Below are positions 17,583 through 27,354 of a DNA stretch of 64,000 nucleotides, piece by piece. A program made the position numbers and the translations under genes. Positions within the stretch are counted from its first letter, which is position 1, and every line of letters starts with the position of its first letter. This DNA comes from JACPFJ01 sp036504875. Its GTDB lineage: Bacteria > Desulfobacterota > Desulfuromonadia > Geobacterales > Pseudopelobacteraceae. The DNA lies in NCBI GenBank assembly GCA_036504875.1, contig DASXUK010000046.1, positions 1 through 64,000 on the forward strand, written 5' to 3'. The notes under the pieces are model-generated. The model saw only the letters and a list, made by a program, of their open reading frames with translations, was not told where the DNA came from and ran no database searches.

Positions 17583-17665
17583 ATCACCATTTCCGATCCC
17601 GATTTTGAAGTCCCTGAGATAGTTCGCGATTGATTTCAGCACAACTTTGAACACTTGAACAAAAT

Positions 17666-19441
17666 TTAGGATTTTGCAAAATCTCGTAATCTCTTTGCTA
17701 AAGGATTCAGACAAGTGCCGTTGGCAGTTTCTGGATATATACCATCAACCAGGCGTTGTACCTCTTTTTTCAGGTAACTTATTTCTTCAGTTTCCGTGGC
17801 AAAATAATCTTCCAGATCCATGTCCAACGCTGAATTCAATAGGGATTCAATAATAGCTTTAATCTTTCTTGAATCTGACAACTGGATTGCCCTATTACGG
17901 CAGTCCAGTTTTTGCATACGATCCGGAGATATGAACTTCAACAAGAAATTGAGCCCTCTAGTAAAAAATGGCAGCTCTTTCTGATATTCATTATAAGAGA
18001 AACTTTCGGATATGTTCAACAGAGAGTATGCATATTCCATCGCACTCCATCTATATACCTTGCGAATCCATTCCGGACTCCAACCATCTTCAAGAGCTTG
18101 TTCTATTTTTTGAAAATACTCCGTTTCTGTATTTCCGACATAATTCAGGTCTGCAGGGTAAAACACGAGTTTATCAGAAAACAGAACAACCGGGATTCCC
18201 AGCAAGGCCATTTCCTTGCCGGTACTTGACCATGCATTTACAAAGACATCTGTGACAACCGCAAGATCGTAGAGTGAAATATTATCTGTCGGCCAGTTTA
18301 CCCGGACATTTGCGGGAAGTCTTGAAAACTCTGTTTTCAGTAATCTGGCGTGTTCAGAGAGAACACTCTCACGTTTATTAGGAAACTCTCGAGGATGCAC
18401 CCTGATAATTAAATTTAAATCTGTTCGCTTTGAAGCATAACTCACAAGAGCCTTGATCCATTCAATCTGGGTTGTAAAGGTTATGTCGGGAATGTTAAGC
18501 GGGAAAGCTTCTACAGTGCCTGCAGCAAAACGTTCATCATAACTACTCATCGTTGCGCATATTACTTTTTGTTCATCATTTATTCCGAAAAAATGCCTTA
18601 AATTGACGCTGCTGCCTTTTGGCGATGAAGAGTAAGCCCATACGCTCCTTCCCCTTGTTACCTCAAGATAATGATCGGTAACATGTTTCAGGACGCTTGC
18701 AGTGCATGGTCGATATTTGACATCATTCCATTTTTGAACCATTTGTCTTAAAAGATGAAAACCATTTTCCTTCGTAAGCATCAGAGTGCTTAGACGGTTC
18801 GATAAAATATTTCCAGCATGGAGCATATAGTACGGTATATCAAATAGTTTTGCGTAGCTACATGCAACATTATTAACTGAATACAGTGTATTGTAAGCAA
18901 TAACCCGGTCAGGAATGGACATTTTGAATAGCTTTTGCATTCCGCGCAGAACAATTATAGAATTGTAAAGGGCCGCCTGATATATTTCCCATTCAACCGA
19001 AGTGAAATCAAGCGAACTCTTTTTAGCATTAAGCAATAATTCAAAAAGGGTGATTCTTCCAATCGGGATTTCTTCAATAACAAGTTCGAGAAAATTATCC
19101 GGACGAATAGAGGATACAATATTATCTGCATATTCCTTGTCAGATTCCGTGACTAAATCTATGAGGTCTGGTCCTGAAAAAGCGAAGTTTGAGCGCAATA
19201 GTTTTTCATTCTTTATACATTTACTGCAAATACGCTTTTTTCTGGAGCGATCGTCTCCGAAATGGATTCCGAATGCGCTCATTGATATGCAATATTTATC
19301 CAACACGCCGCCACAGCCGATATATGTAATTTCATGTCCTTGTTGTGCCAAACTTTCGGCAACCAACGCTTCAGGAAAAGCATGTATCCAAATTGCAGCA
19401 TTTGGGGAAAAGAACATTATTTTCATCTTCTGGTTATTCAT
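17666..19441 (-). CDS. Capsule-type GT-B transferase (CDP-glycerol/Kdo-transferase-like)
   Basis: A 591-residue protein. The N-terminus IMFFSPNAAIWIHAFPEALVAESLAQQGHEITYIG opens a GT-B fold. The C-terminal half has LNLIIRVHPREFPNKRES followed by DLAVVTDVFVNAWSSTGKEMALLGIPVVLF, the pattern of capsule polysaccharide and CDP-glycerol glycerophosphotransferase-like enzymes. A Cys pair (ICSKCIKNEK, about residue 72) is unusual for the fold. The ATG at 19441 is preceded by GGAG. It is directly after the nonulosonate activating genes, so it may transfer the CMP-activated sugar; this is inference. Confidence 0.65.
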   Translation of the reverse strand: MNNQKMKIMFFSPNAAIWIHAFPEALVAESLAQQGHEITYIGCGGVLDKYCISMSAFGIHFGDDRSRKKRICSKCIKNEKLLRSNFAFSGPDLIDLVTESDKEYADNIVSSIRPDNFLELVIEEIPIGRITLFELLLNAKKSSLDFTSVEWEIYQAALYNSIIVLRGMQKLFKMSIPDRVIAYNTLYSVNNVACSYAKLFDIPYYMLHAGNILSNRLSTLMLTKENGFHLLRQMVQKWNDVKYRPCTASVLKHVTDHYLEVTRGRSVWAYSSSPKGSSVNLRHFFGINDEQKVICATMSSYDERFAAGTVEAFPLNIPDITFTTQIEWIKALVSYASKRTDLNLIIRVHPREFPNKRESVLSEHARLLKTEFSRLPANVRVNWPTDNISLYDLAVVTDVFVNAWSSTGKEMALLGIPVVLFSDKLVFYPADLNYVGNTETEYFQKIEQALEDGWSPEWIRKVYRWSAMEYAYSLLNISESFSYNEYQKELPFFTRGLNFLLKFISPDRMQKLDCRNRAIQLSDSRKIKAIIESLLNSALDMDLEDYFATETEEISYLKKEVQRLVDGIYPETANGTCLNPLAKRLRDFAKS

Positions 19442-19457
19442 ATTTTCTCCGCCATAA

Positions 19458-20168
19458 TTAATTAGAGGATTCCTTCATCAGCAACTCACAAAGCTTTAGA
19501 TCAATTATGCTGTCTATATCCACTGACTTTTCCTTTTGCATGACGTAGCCGAAGATATTATTCGAAATTAGAAGGGTCCGTTCACTCAAAAGACGTTCGA
19601 TATTACATAAATAAATGGCGCCATTAAGCCGGTAACAAGTTTCAAGATCCTGACTCCGTTTGTTTTTGACTTCATCTCGGATAAAACCAGCCATCGACAA
19701 ATCGTCCGGCAGTACATTTGCCCAAAGCGGACTGTGATCAGTTTCACAAACGGAAACAATTGCGTCGGCATTTTTTTGAACAAGATATTGTATAGCATCA
19801 TCAATATCTTTGGATGTGCGCAAAGGAGAGGTTGGCTGTAATAGCAGGACAATATCGTAACATTTCAGCAATTCATTTTTGTAAAAACCGATTACGTGTT
19901 CAATAACGTCAAATGTCGTAGCTGTGTCAGTAGCCAGTTCCTTTGGACGCAAAAAGGGAACAGTTGCACCATGGATATGAGAAGCAGTTGCAATCTCATC
20001 ATCATCAGTAGTAACCATAACTTCATCAACATACTTTGAGCCGTTTGCAGCTTCGATTGACCAGGCAATAAGAGGCTTACCGGCCAGCAGAGCGACATTT
20101 TTCCGAGGCAAACGTTTACTTCCGCCACGCGCAGGAATAACGGCTAAAATAGTTTTACCTTCGATCAT
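19458..20168 (-). CDS. CMP-nonulosonate synthetase (NeuA/LegF/PtmB-like cytidylyltransferase)
   Basis: A 236-residue cytidylyltransferase that couples CTP to a 9-carbon alpha-keto sugar. The nucleotide loop reads AVIPARGGSKRLPRKN, followed by KPLIAWSIEAA and LLLQPTSPLRTSKDID, all diagnostic of the NeuA family. With LegB, LegC, LegG, LegI and PtmE-like genes upstream on the same strand, CMP-legionaminic acid is the most likely product rather than CMP-Neu5Ac. The start overlaps the PtmE-like stop by 4 bases. Confidence 0.9.
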   Translation of the reverse strand: MIEGKTILAVIPARGGSKRLPRKNVALLAGKPLIAWSIEAANGSKYVDEVMVTTDDDEIATASHIHGATVPFLRPKELATDTATTFDVIEHVIGFYKNELLKCYDIVLLLQPTSPLRTSKDIDDAIQYLVQKNADAIVSVCETDHSPLWANVLPDDLSMAGFIRDEVKNKRSQDLETCYRLNGAIYLCNIERLLSERTLLISNNIFGYVMQKEKSVDIDSIIDLKLCELLMKESSN

Positions 20169-21214
20169 TCGAACACCTTCGCAAAATCTCCTTGGGCCTG
20201 GTCAAAATCGTCCATACGGCCGACATCTAGCCAATATTCACGAACTGGGAAGACTGCGGTTTCACTCTGTTGGTCTACCAACTTTTCAAACAGGGTCGGC
20301 ATGTCGAAATAGTCGTCACGCGGAACCAGATCAAGGACTTCCGGCTCCAGCACATAGATACCGGCGTTGACGAAAAAACGCTGAATCGGTTTTTCTTCAA
20401 TGGATGCAATCCGATGCCGATCGAGCTTGACAACCCCATAGGGTACCTGGAAGTCGTACTCGCGCACACACATGGTGGCAACTGCCTTGTGTTCCAGATG
20501 AAAATCAAGCAACTGCTGGAAGTTGATCTTGGTCAGGACGTCGCCGTTCATAACCAGAACCGGTGAAGTCGGTTTATCGGGAAGCAGCCCCAACGCTCCA
20601 GCAGTACCAAGCTTTTTGTCCTCGCGGAGATACTCAATACGAGTGCCCCACCGGGACCCGTCGCCAAAATGCCCTTCAATCAGTTCCGACTTGTAATTGA
20701 CCGAGATGAAAAAACGGCTGAATCCCTGCTCGATGAAGTTGGCGAGAATCGTCTCCAGGATCGGTTTGTCACCGACCTTCAACAGCGGCTTGGGAATATC
20801 CTTGGTGAGGTGTTTGAGACGGGTCCCCAAACCACCTGCCATCAGCACGACCCAGTTATTGAGCAGTGGAGGAGCCAGAATGGTATCAATTTCCTCCAGG
20901 CCGACCAGAATACCGGCATCATCGACAACCGGGATCTGGTAAAGCTGCTTTTTGCGCATCAGGGTAAGTATCTTTTCGCGGCCTTCGTTCTGGGCAACCA
21001 CGGTCGGAGTCAAGTTCATAACCAGTTGCACCCTGTCTTCCAGGGAGAAACCCTTCAGAATGCCGCGCCGGACATCACCGTCGGACACCGTTCCGAGCAG
21101 GCGGTGATCTGGATCCACGACCAAGGCAATCTTGAGAGCGCCTTTGTCCATAATCCGGATCGTCTCCCTGATCGAGGTTTCAGTCGATATCAAAACATTT
21201 TTCCAGTCTTTCAT
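20165..21214 (-). CDS. PtmE-like nucleotidyltransferase with N-terminal CBS pair
   Basis: A 349-residue protein. Residues 1-115 form two CBS motifs (AALVVDPDHRLLGTVSDGDVRRGI is typical; here it reads ALVVDPDHRLLGTVSDGD). Residues 120-349 form a sugar-1-phosphate nucleotidyltransferase with VLMAGGLGTRLKHLTKDIPK and VLVMNGDVLTKI. In Campylobacter, PtmE of this layout makes GDP-glucosamine to start legionaminic acid synthesis, so here the pathway probably runs through GDP-sugars. The CBS pair may sense adenine nucleotides. It overlaps the cytidylyltransferase gene by 4 bases. Confidence 0.85.
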   Translation of the reverse strand: MKDWKNVLISTETSIRETIRIMDKGALKIALVVDPDHRLLGTVSDGDVRRGILKGFSLEDRVQLVMNLTPTVVAQNEGREKILTLMRKKQLYQIPVVDDAGILVGLEEIDTILAPPLLNNWVVLMAGGLGTRLKHLTKDIPKPLLKVGDKPILETILANFIEQGFSRFFISVNYKSELIEGHFGDGSRWGTRIEYLREDKKLGTAGALGLLPDKPTSPVLVMNGDVLTKINFQQLLDFHLEHKAVATMCVREYDFQVPYGVVKLDRHRIASIEEKPIQRFFVNAGIYVLEPEVLDLVPRDDYFDMPTLFEKLVDQQSETAVFPVREYWLDVGRMDDFDQAQGDFAKVFE

Positions 21215-21229
21215 TATTTCACCACGACG

Positions 21230-22159
21230 TTATTCATGATCAACCTGTAATATCTGCGATTTGTACATTTCAAACATTCCTGTTCGCAAATCTATAGCAG
21301 GTTTATAATCGAAAGTTTCTACTGCCTTTTTACAATCGAGATCGAAAAGAGTTCGGGTTTTATCGCGTTGTTCAGCGTGAGGCAATATTAGTTTGCCGCT
21401 ATTAGCGATCTCGATTGCATTCTTAGCAATTTCAATCAATGAATATGATTTGTTATAGCCAATATTATAAACGCCGTATGCGCTATTATAAACAGCATCG
21501 AGAGCCGCTGAAGCCAAGTCTCGAGCGTGAATAAGGTTGAACGATTCGTTGATAGGTGGAGCTAATTCAATGGCCAGGTTAGCCTGTGCATTATAAAGCA
21601 TTTTAGCGACCAGTTTTTCTTTATTAAGCCCTGATCCATATATTGAAGAAGGTCTTAAAATAATTAGTTTCAATCCTTTTTCAGCAAAATACTGTAAAGT
21701 CTGTTCCGCAAGCAACTTACTGTATCCGTAGAATCCTCCGAACTCACCGGTTGATTTTTTGAAGTGTTCCTTAATACCCTTTCTATAGGGATCGGCATAT
21801 ACGGTTGAACTTGATATATAAACAAATGGAATATTTCTATTCAAAGCCCATTCAGCAAGGCATGCACATGCCCTGACGTTCACATCCATGATGATCTGAA
21901 AAGAGGAATCATTAAAGCTTGTGGGAACATATGCCCCCAGGTGAAATATTGCCTGTGAATTTTTAAAGATTGCATCCAACTCATGATTGGGCAACCATTT
22001 TTTCAAGTCCCATTTACTCCACTCTACTTTGCTCCCCTTGATTGCGCATGCAGACCTAGATGTGGCAACAACTTCGATGCCCTGTTCACATAATACGTCG
22101 ATAAAATGACGGCCGGTCATTCCTGATGCACCGGTAAGCGCCACTTTTTCTAAAACCAT
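21230..22159 (-). CDS. Extended SDR, NAD-dependent sugar epimerase/dehydratase-like
   Basis: A 309-residue Rossmann protein. The NAD-binding loop is TGASGMTGRHFIDVL and the catalytic YxxxK reads YGYSKLLAE, preceded by VYISSSTVYAD. It resembles NAD-dependent epimerase/dehydratases acting on nucleotide sugars. It is placed between the ATP-grasp gene (10-base overlap) and the PtmE-like gene, inside the legionaminic-type pathway. It is not one of the textbook Leg enzymes, so it may form a modified variant of the nonulosonate or of its precursor. Confidence 0.8.
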   Translation of the reverse strand: MVLEKVALTGASGMTGRHFIDVLCEQGIEVVATSRSACAIKGSKVEWSKWDLKKWLPNHELDAIFKNSQAIFHLGAYVPTSFNDSSFQIIMDVNVRACACLAEWALNRNIPFVYISSSTVYADPYRKGIKEHFKKSTGEFGGFYGYSKLLAEQTLQYFAEKGLKLIILRPSSIYGSGLNKEKLVAKMLYNAQANLAIELAPPINESFNLIHARDLASAALDAVYNSAYGVYNIGYNKSYSLIEIAKNAIEIANSGKLILPHAEQRDKTRTLFDLDCKKAVETFDYKPAIDLRTGMFEMYKSQILQVDHE

Positions 22160-23190
22160 TTGTGTACTTCACCTTTACCAAAATATTTTTCGGCAGCCTC
22201 AGCCGAATAATTATCAACAAACACCTCTTCTAGATACCTAATTGCCATACCCTTGGTAATCAAAGGTGTTTCCAACTTTGCGCCAAAGAAGTAATTGCGA
22301 ATTACCATTTCTGGCTCGTTAAAACCGAAGTGGGCACGAATCGCAGTAGTTCCTGAAAAGCGGGCGTTGAACTCAAACGGGATCGGCCCGGATTCAGACA
22401 TCATCAACTGAACATTTAGAGAACCCATAAATGGCAACTTGGAACCGATCTCCATAAGCAACGGTTTTAATTCATTAAATTCATTAACCTCCACCAACCA
22501 AGAGCTGCCACTTCTAAGGGTTCTGCGAGCAGCAAAAGGACCTAACAATGCACCATCCGCGCACTTGAAAACACTGCAAGTGTATTCATGGTGCAATTTA
22601 TCCTCTGGCATCCTGATGATTCTCTGCATAATAGGCTTATTGATTTTGTCAAATGAGGTCAACAAGTCTTCTTCGTTTTCAATAATGAATACTCCACGAG
22701 AAGATGTCCCTTCTCGAGGCTTGATGATGAACGGATAATGCCAGGTTTTCGCTATATCGAATGCTTGTTCCAGAGACTCAGGGATTTCAGATTCCGGAAA
22801 AGGCAAAGAATTTTCCTTCAAAAATTTTACCGTTTTCCATTTATCGTTGGAAATCTCTACGGTGGCCTGTGGCGATGCAACAACCAGAGCTCCGGTTTGT
22901 CGTTCAATCAAGTTTTTGTTTATCGAAAAGAATTGCAGATCAAATTCTGAACCAATTAATACAATATTAATTTGATTGGTATTGATGATTTTAATTATTT
23001 CATTAATTGCGTTACTCGATTCAACTTTGGGGAAGATAATTGCACTTTTTGTTCTATACAACGCTGCATTCAATGGTGATATATCGGCACTGACAATCTC
23101 GCATTCCAAAGATGAAATGTTTAATGCCTTGATTATCCCCTGTCCAACGCCACTGCCAGCACCGGTCACCATTATTCTAGGTTTCATCAT
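22150..23190 (-). CDS. ATP-grasp family ligase (CarB-like)
   Basis: A 346-residue protein. An N-terminal Rossmann-like domain (MVTGAGSGVGQGIIKAL) is followed by an ATP-grasp domain with FPFIIKPREGTSSRGVF-type nucleotide loop (here HYPFIIKPREGTSSRGV) and the metal-binding GPIPFEFNARFSGTT. Enzymes of this class join a carboxylate to an amine or other nucleophile using ATP. I chose the ATG at 23190, with GAGAGG upstream; the longer frame starts at a TTG. It sits between the PHP and SDR genes with overlaps. It could attach an amino acid or similar group to a sugar amine, but no substrate can be read from the sequence. Confidence 0.75.
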   Translation of the reverse strand: MMKPRIMVTGAGSGVGQGIIKALNISSLECEIVSADISPLNAALYRTKSAIIFPKVESSNAINEIIKIINTNQINIVLIGSEFDLQFFSINKNLIERQTGALVVASPQATVEISNDKWKTVKFLKENSLPFPESEIPESLEQAFDIAKTWHYPFIIKPREGTSSRGVFIIENEEDLLTSFDKINKPIMQRIIRMPEDKLHHEYTCSVFKCADGALLGPFAARRTLRSGSSWLVEVNEFNELKPLLMEIGSKLPFMGSLNVQLMMSESGPIPFEFNARFSGTTAIRAHFGFNEPEMVIRNYFFGAKLETPLITKGMAIRYLEEVFVDNYSAEAAEKYFGKGEVHKWF

Positions 23191-23905
23191 ATCTAATAAA
23201 CCTCTCAATAATTTTCATCGCTTCTCCAACCTCATTACACGAGTGTGCATCAGAACCGAATGAAATCGGTGCGTTATACTTGTCGCAAATGGCAAGGATC
23301 TTGGATGGATCTGTCCAATACTTGGTATTAATCTCGACAGCAATGCCTTTTTTTTGAGCTTTCTGAACGATTGTTCCCAGCATTTCATCGGTCGGCGAAA
23401 TCCCAAATCTGGACATACTAACCCCAAAAGGATGCCCGAGAATATCAACAAGTGGATTGTCTAGAATAGCAAGCAAAAGCTCGAATTCTTTCAAAAGGGC
23501 CGACTCCTTGTCGAACGCATCGAATGACAAGACTTCACCACTCTCGCCAGGAAATCTGTGCACGCTGCATACGACCATATCGCAAAGAGATAAGATATCG
23601 GATCCTAGATTTATATTGCCATTCCAATCTACAACTCTTGCTTCAACGCCGACATAAGCCTTGCACGGCACACTAGGCAATGCTTTTACCTCTTCGGCAA
23701 AAGTACCGAACCACTCGGAGCTTGTGCTCCTTGCATGTTCGCTAAAAAGAATAAAATCAAGCTGCATTTCGCAAGACCTGTCATACATCTCTTTTACGCT
23801 GGCTGTTCCATCTGTCCAGTTTGTGTGCAGATGAAAATCTATTCTTGGAGTTTTTATTTTTATTTCATTCATCAAATATTTAAAAAAACATAAGTGACGT
23901 CTCAT
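23177..23905 (-). CDS. PHP-domain phosphoesterase-like protein
   Basis: A 242-residue protein with the PHP metal-binding motifs DFHLHTNWTDGTASV, LFSEHARS, DILGHPFG and FGSDAHS. It resembles histidinol phosphatase and related metal-dependent hydrolases. The first ATG overlaps the upstream stop as ATGA; an internal ATG at 23872 would give a start closer to the first motif. Located within a nucleotide-sugar operon, it may remove a phosphate or hydrolyse an ester in the pathway. No direct evidence identifies the substrate. Confidence 0.75.
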   Translation of the reverse strand: MRRHLCFFKYLMNEIKIKTPRIDFHLHTNWTDGTASVKEMYDRSCEMQLDFILFSEHARSTSSEWFGTFAEEVKALPSVPCKAYVGVEARVVDWNGNINLGSDILSLCDMVVCSVHRFPGESGEVLSFDAFDKESALLKEFELLLAILDNPLVDILGHPFGVSMSRFGISPTDEMLGTIVQKAQKKGIAVEINTKYWTDPSKILAICDKYNAPISFGSDAHSCNEVGEAMKIIERFIRYDET

Positions 23906-25065
23906 TTTGACAATCGATACATTGGGTAAATATTATCAGGATTTATGCCATGAAATGACGAAAGAAATTCTTTGATCTGATCATAGTAGGTCATAGCGGA
24001 AACAATCACCCTGTCGATTTTCCTATAATCTTTACTCAAGGAGTTGGCTATTGGCATATTCAGCATTGATATAAACTTGCCGGCCTTGCTTTCGTCAGAA
24101 TCGAACAACCGTACGTTGTCAAGATCAGAACTGCTGAAATCTGATAAGGCCAGCATGTTATGCAGCCCGTTGCAAATTCCATGAAATGCGATTACCTGCC
24201 CATTATTTAATGATGGTTCAATAAGATCATTGAAATATTTAATATTTTTTTGTATTTGAACTGCACATTCGATCAACAGCTCTGAATCACAAGAGTGCGC
24301 GGATGTAGATGCTTTGCAAGGTTTTAACATGCAATACAAAGTATCGTCCTGAATGTGTGATTTATGAAGTTCCAGGCCGCAACCTGCGGCCAGTTTCCCG
24401 AAGGTGGATTTCGTAAAATAGCTTAAGTGCTCGTGCAAAAAGACATTCATATCACCATTTTTTAACTGTGTTTCTGTTTCTGGGAAGAGTAAAAAAGCTG
24501 TACCGTTACTACTAATAATTATAGATCTGATCATTGATAAAAAACTACTCGGATCAGTAACGTGTTCAAGACACCTGAAACTTAGAACCAGATCGAACAT
24601 TTTTGCAGGACATGTTGATGGCGAAAAATAATCTCTGATTATCTCTATAGCAACATTATCAGTGGTTTCAGAAATGGCAGGATCTATAATGGTATATTCG
24701 CTAACACCATATTTTGTAGTCAGTATTTGACCAATATAAGTTGACCCTCCTCCAATGTCTAATACCCGTTTACCTTTTAACGAGCCAAAGTGTTTAACTA
24801 CAAATTCAATCGCTTTGTCCCCAAAACCATTACTCCATGAAGAGCAACCAGGCGGAGCGGTGATAAAATCGTATTCATTTGAATATGCATTTACAACATA
24901 GTCCGTAATATGAGAAGGAGTTGTTTGAGTAATAACACCATCATGATTAAATCCTACTTTAAAAGGTAAAAAGATTGGATCAACGTGCTTGTTTTGTGTG
25001 CCATTCCAAAAAGGGAACTTGTCGAAACCAATTTCAACATTCATTTGAGTAACATTATTATGCAT
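23902..25065 (-). CDS. SAM-dependent methyltransferase, two-domain (sugar C-methyltransferase-like)
   Basis: A 387-residue protein. The class I SAM loop reads RVLDIGGGSTYIGQI, followed by DLVLSFRCLEHVTDPSSFL and LFPETETQLKNGDMNVFLHEHLSYFT. The latter resembles the HEHLxYFT segment of the sugar C-methyltransferase group (TylCIII-like). A second, C-terminal Rossmann-like domain (VIAFHGICNGLHNML, then VRLFDSDESKAGK) is also typical of that group. The Cys-rich zinc-binding N-terminus of classical members is not seen. It lies 40 bases after LegI and overlaps the PHP gene by 4 bases. It may methylate a carbon of the nonulosonate or of another sugar. Confidence 0.7.
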   Translation of the reverse strand: MHNNVTQMNVEIGFDKFPFWNGTQNKHVDPIFLPFKVGFNHDGVITQTTPSHITDYVVNAYSNEYDFITAPPGCSSWSNGFGDKAIEFVVKHFGSLKGKRVLDIGGGSTYIGQILTTKYGVSEYTIIDPAISETTDNVAIEIIRDYFSPSTCPAKMFDLVLSFRCLEHVTDPSSFLSMIRSIIISSNGTAFLLFPETETQLKNGDMNVFLHEHLSYFTKSTFGKLAAGCGLELHKSHIQDDTLYCMLKPCKASTSAHSCDSELLIECAVQIQKNIKYFNDLIEPSLNNGQVIAFHGICNGLHNMLALSDFSSSDLDNVRLFDSDESKAGKFISMLNMPIANSLSKDYRKIDRVIVSAMTYYDQIKEFLSSFHGINPDNIYPMYRLSK

Positions 25066-25105
25066 GAGAACATCCCCCCATGATGTGGCTTTGAGTTTTT
25101 CAAGA

Positions 25106-26203
25106 CTAAGGTGTTATTAATTCGTCCATGAGATACTTCTTGTTTGAGCGTTTGCCCAGATGATCCCAGTAATACATGGGAGATATCCCTGAACCAGGGC
25201 GTTTAGTGGTTAAAGATTGTTCCGTGAAGATGTCACCCTCACAAATGTTAGTTGAGGCGACGATACTCTTTCGAGCTATTTCCATGTTATGGATTTCCGA
25301 ATCCGTAGGGACTTTGACCGGTGAACCGAGCGCGGCTTCAATATTGCGAACAGATGATATTAACGAAACGAGTTCATGAGGTTCTAATGATGCCTTATGA
25401 TCTGGACCTTGAAGATTCCTGTCAAGCGTGAAATGCTTCTCAATAATCACTGCACCGCGCGCAACTGCAGCAATCGCAACTTCTATACCAAGTGTGTGGT
25501 CCGAAAACCCTACAGGGAGGCAAAAAGCCGATCGCAAAGTGTCCATATTCCGCAAATTAACATCAATATATGGCGCTGGATATTCGGTGGTACAATGGAG
25601 AAGAGTGACCATGTTGCGAAGTGATTTTTGACCATTTTTCGAATAAAAAGCTCTTTTAAACGCGCTTAAAGATGGAGGACTCGTCGCTATATCTTCAGTG
25701 TAACCGAATGCAAGTACCCCAAGCGCTGCTTCTACATCACCCAATGTGCTCATCCCCGTTGAAAGTATTACTGGCCTCCCATATCGCGCAATCTTAAGTA
25801 ATAATGGGGCGTTTGTTATTTCTCCTGATGACACCTTGATTCTGGCGAGAGACAAATCATTCACCAAAATGTCTACACTTGCTTCATCAAATGGAGTTGA
25901 TAAAAAATCGATTCCGAGGCGTGTGCAATGCTCAAGCAGTTCAATGTGATCATGCATGGAAAGCTGTAAGCGCTTTATCATATCAAGCTGAGTTTCGTCA
26001 GCATCTGTTGTGATCTTTTGGTAATCTGCTTTTGGAGCAATAGAGCTGACAACCTTTTCAGCAATAAATGTTTGAAATTTGACTGCATCCGCTCCTGATG
26101 CGGCAGCAACTTCGATTAACTGCTTTGCGACGCTCACTGAACCGTTATGGTTCACACCAGCTTCAGCAATTATATAGACGCAATCTCTGCCATGCACCGT
26201 CAT
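25106..26203 (-). CDS. legI: Nonulosonate synthase (LegI/NeuB-like)
   Basis: A 365-residue enzyme that condenses phosphoenolpyruvate with a six-carbon amino sugar to form a nine-carbon sugar acid. The NeuB barrel (1-280) shows IIAEAGVNHNGSVSVAK, VKFQTF, STPFDEASVD, LHCTTEYPAP and GFSDHTLG. A C-terminal SAF/antifreeze-like domain (about 295-365) carries RKSIVAST and KRPGSGISP. The local gene set points to 2,4-diacetamido-2,4,6-trideoxymannose as substrate (LegI) rather than ManNAc (NeuB). It overlaps LegG by 4 bases. Confidence 0.88.
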   Translation of the reverse strand: MTVHGRDCVYIIAEAGVNHNGSVSVAKQLIEVAAASGADAVKFQTFIAEKVVSSIAPKADYQKITTDADETQLDMIKRLQLSMHDHIELLEHCTRLGIDFLSTPFDEASVDILVNDLSLARIKVSSGEITNAPLLLKIARYGRPVILSTGMSTLGDVEAALGVLAFGYTEDIATSPPSLSAFKRAFYSKNGQKSLRNMVTLLHCTTEYPAPYIDVNLRNMDTLRSAFCLPVGFSDHTLGIEVAIAAVARGAVIIEKHFTLDRNLQGPDHKASLEPHELVSLISSVRNIEAALGSPVKVPTDSEIHNMEIARKSIVASTNICEGDIFTEQSLTTKRPGSGISPMYYWDHLGKRSNKKYLMDELITP

Positions 26204-27351
26204 ACCGTCACCCCGTGAAAATGTTTCATCAATAACTGTTTTGGATTAGAGACTGTCTTCAATACCGCTATGATGCGCGGTGTACTATTTCCGTCACCGT
26301 AAGGGTTAGCTACAGAACTCAAGTCCATAGTTAAAGAACTGTTGATTGCCCGCGAAATTTCATCTGCTACTGGATTGCAATTAAATACTGATTCTGCTTG
26401 AAGACGTCCTTTTTGACGGTTGCCGATATTTATAGTTGGCTTTTTGAACGATGGCATCTCGTAAAGCCCGCTGGAAGAATTTCCTACAATTGCGTCAACA
26501 TGGGAAAGAGTACTAAGATAACGAAGCTGTCCCAACGAAGTGAATGCTTTTGCATTAGGACGAGTGGCAACAAATTCATCCATCATTTGAATAAGAGCCT
26601 TGCCGCCGGTGTCCGCGTTAGGTTTTGTGAAGATAATACCTGTTTTTGGCCCAAAACTATCGAGAGCAATCAATAATTCATGAAACTGAACCGTTGAAGA
26701 TTGCTGATCCAAAGTGACAGGATGAAAGGTAACCAAAAGATTGAGCTGTTTGAATTCAAATCCGAGAGCCTGTTCTAGCTCACTCCTACCGAGTAACCTT
26801 AAACGCCTGATTTGATCCAAACCGATGCCTCCAACTTGATAGACAAGTTCAGGAGCCTCGCCTAGCTGCCGAACCCGCTGTGCAGCTACCTCGTTTGTTA
26901 CAAAATGAAGGTGAGACATTTTAGTTATGCTGTGACGGATCGCCTCGTCAAAAGCACCCTCTGTGGTATCTCCGCCTCCAACATGGGCAATAGGAATCTG
27001 CAAAACCAACGCCGCCTGCGCCGCCGCAAGTATCTCAAAACGATCACCATACAGTATCAATATGTCCGGGCACAAACGTTTCAGGGCTTCAGCACAACCT
27101 ATAATACCAAGGCCGATTGATTTTCCGATACCCACCGGTGTGTCGCTCGAAAGTAGTGTCTCAACTTTTGCGTCAATCGAAAAACCATCTTCTTCGATCA
27201 CACGATAAGTTGAGCCAAATTCCGGCGAGAGATGCATACCAGTGACAATAAGCTGGAGTTCAAGATCCGGATCTTCTTGGATGCCTTTCATCAGCAAGTA
27301 GAGCAGGCCGTATTCTGCTCTACTGCCGGTAACTACACAGATCTTACGCAT
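26200..27351 (-). CDS. legG: Hydrolysing nucleotide-sugar 2-epimerase (LegG/NeuC-like)
   Basis: A 383-residue GT-B fold enzyme of the UDP-GlcNAc 2-epimerase family, hydrolysing branch. It has CVVTGSRAEYGLLYLLMKGI at the N-terminus, ILILYGDRFEILAAAQAAL, AHVGGGDTTEGAFDEAIRHSITKMSHLHF and the C-terminal VGNSSSGLYEMPSFKKPTINIGNRQKGR, all typical of NeuC/LegG. LegG releases the nucleotide and inverts C2 to give the manno-configured substrate for LegI. It overlaps the LegI gene by 4 bases and follows LegC by 3 bases. Confidence 0.9.
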   Translation of the reverse strand: MRKICVVTGSRAEYGLLYLLMKGIQEDPDLELQLIVTGMHLSPEFGSTYRVIEEDGFSIDAKVETLLSSDTPVGIGKSIGLGIIGCAEALKRLCPDILILYGDRFEILAAAQAALVLQIPIAHVGGGDTTEGAFDEAIRHSITKMSHLHFVTNEVAAQRVRQLGEAPELVYQVGGIGLDQIRRLRLLGRSELEQALGFEFKQLNLLVTFHPVTLDQQSSTVQFHELLIALDSFGPKTGIIFTKPNADTGGKALIQMMDEFVATRPNAKAFTSLGQLRYLSTLSHVDAIVGNSSSGLYEMPSFKKPTINIGNRQKGRLQAESVFNCNPVADEISRAINSSLTMDLSSVANPYGDGNSTPRIIAVLKTVSNPKQLLMKHFHGVTV

Positions 27352-27354
27352 TGG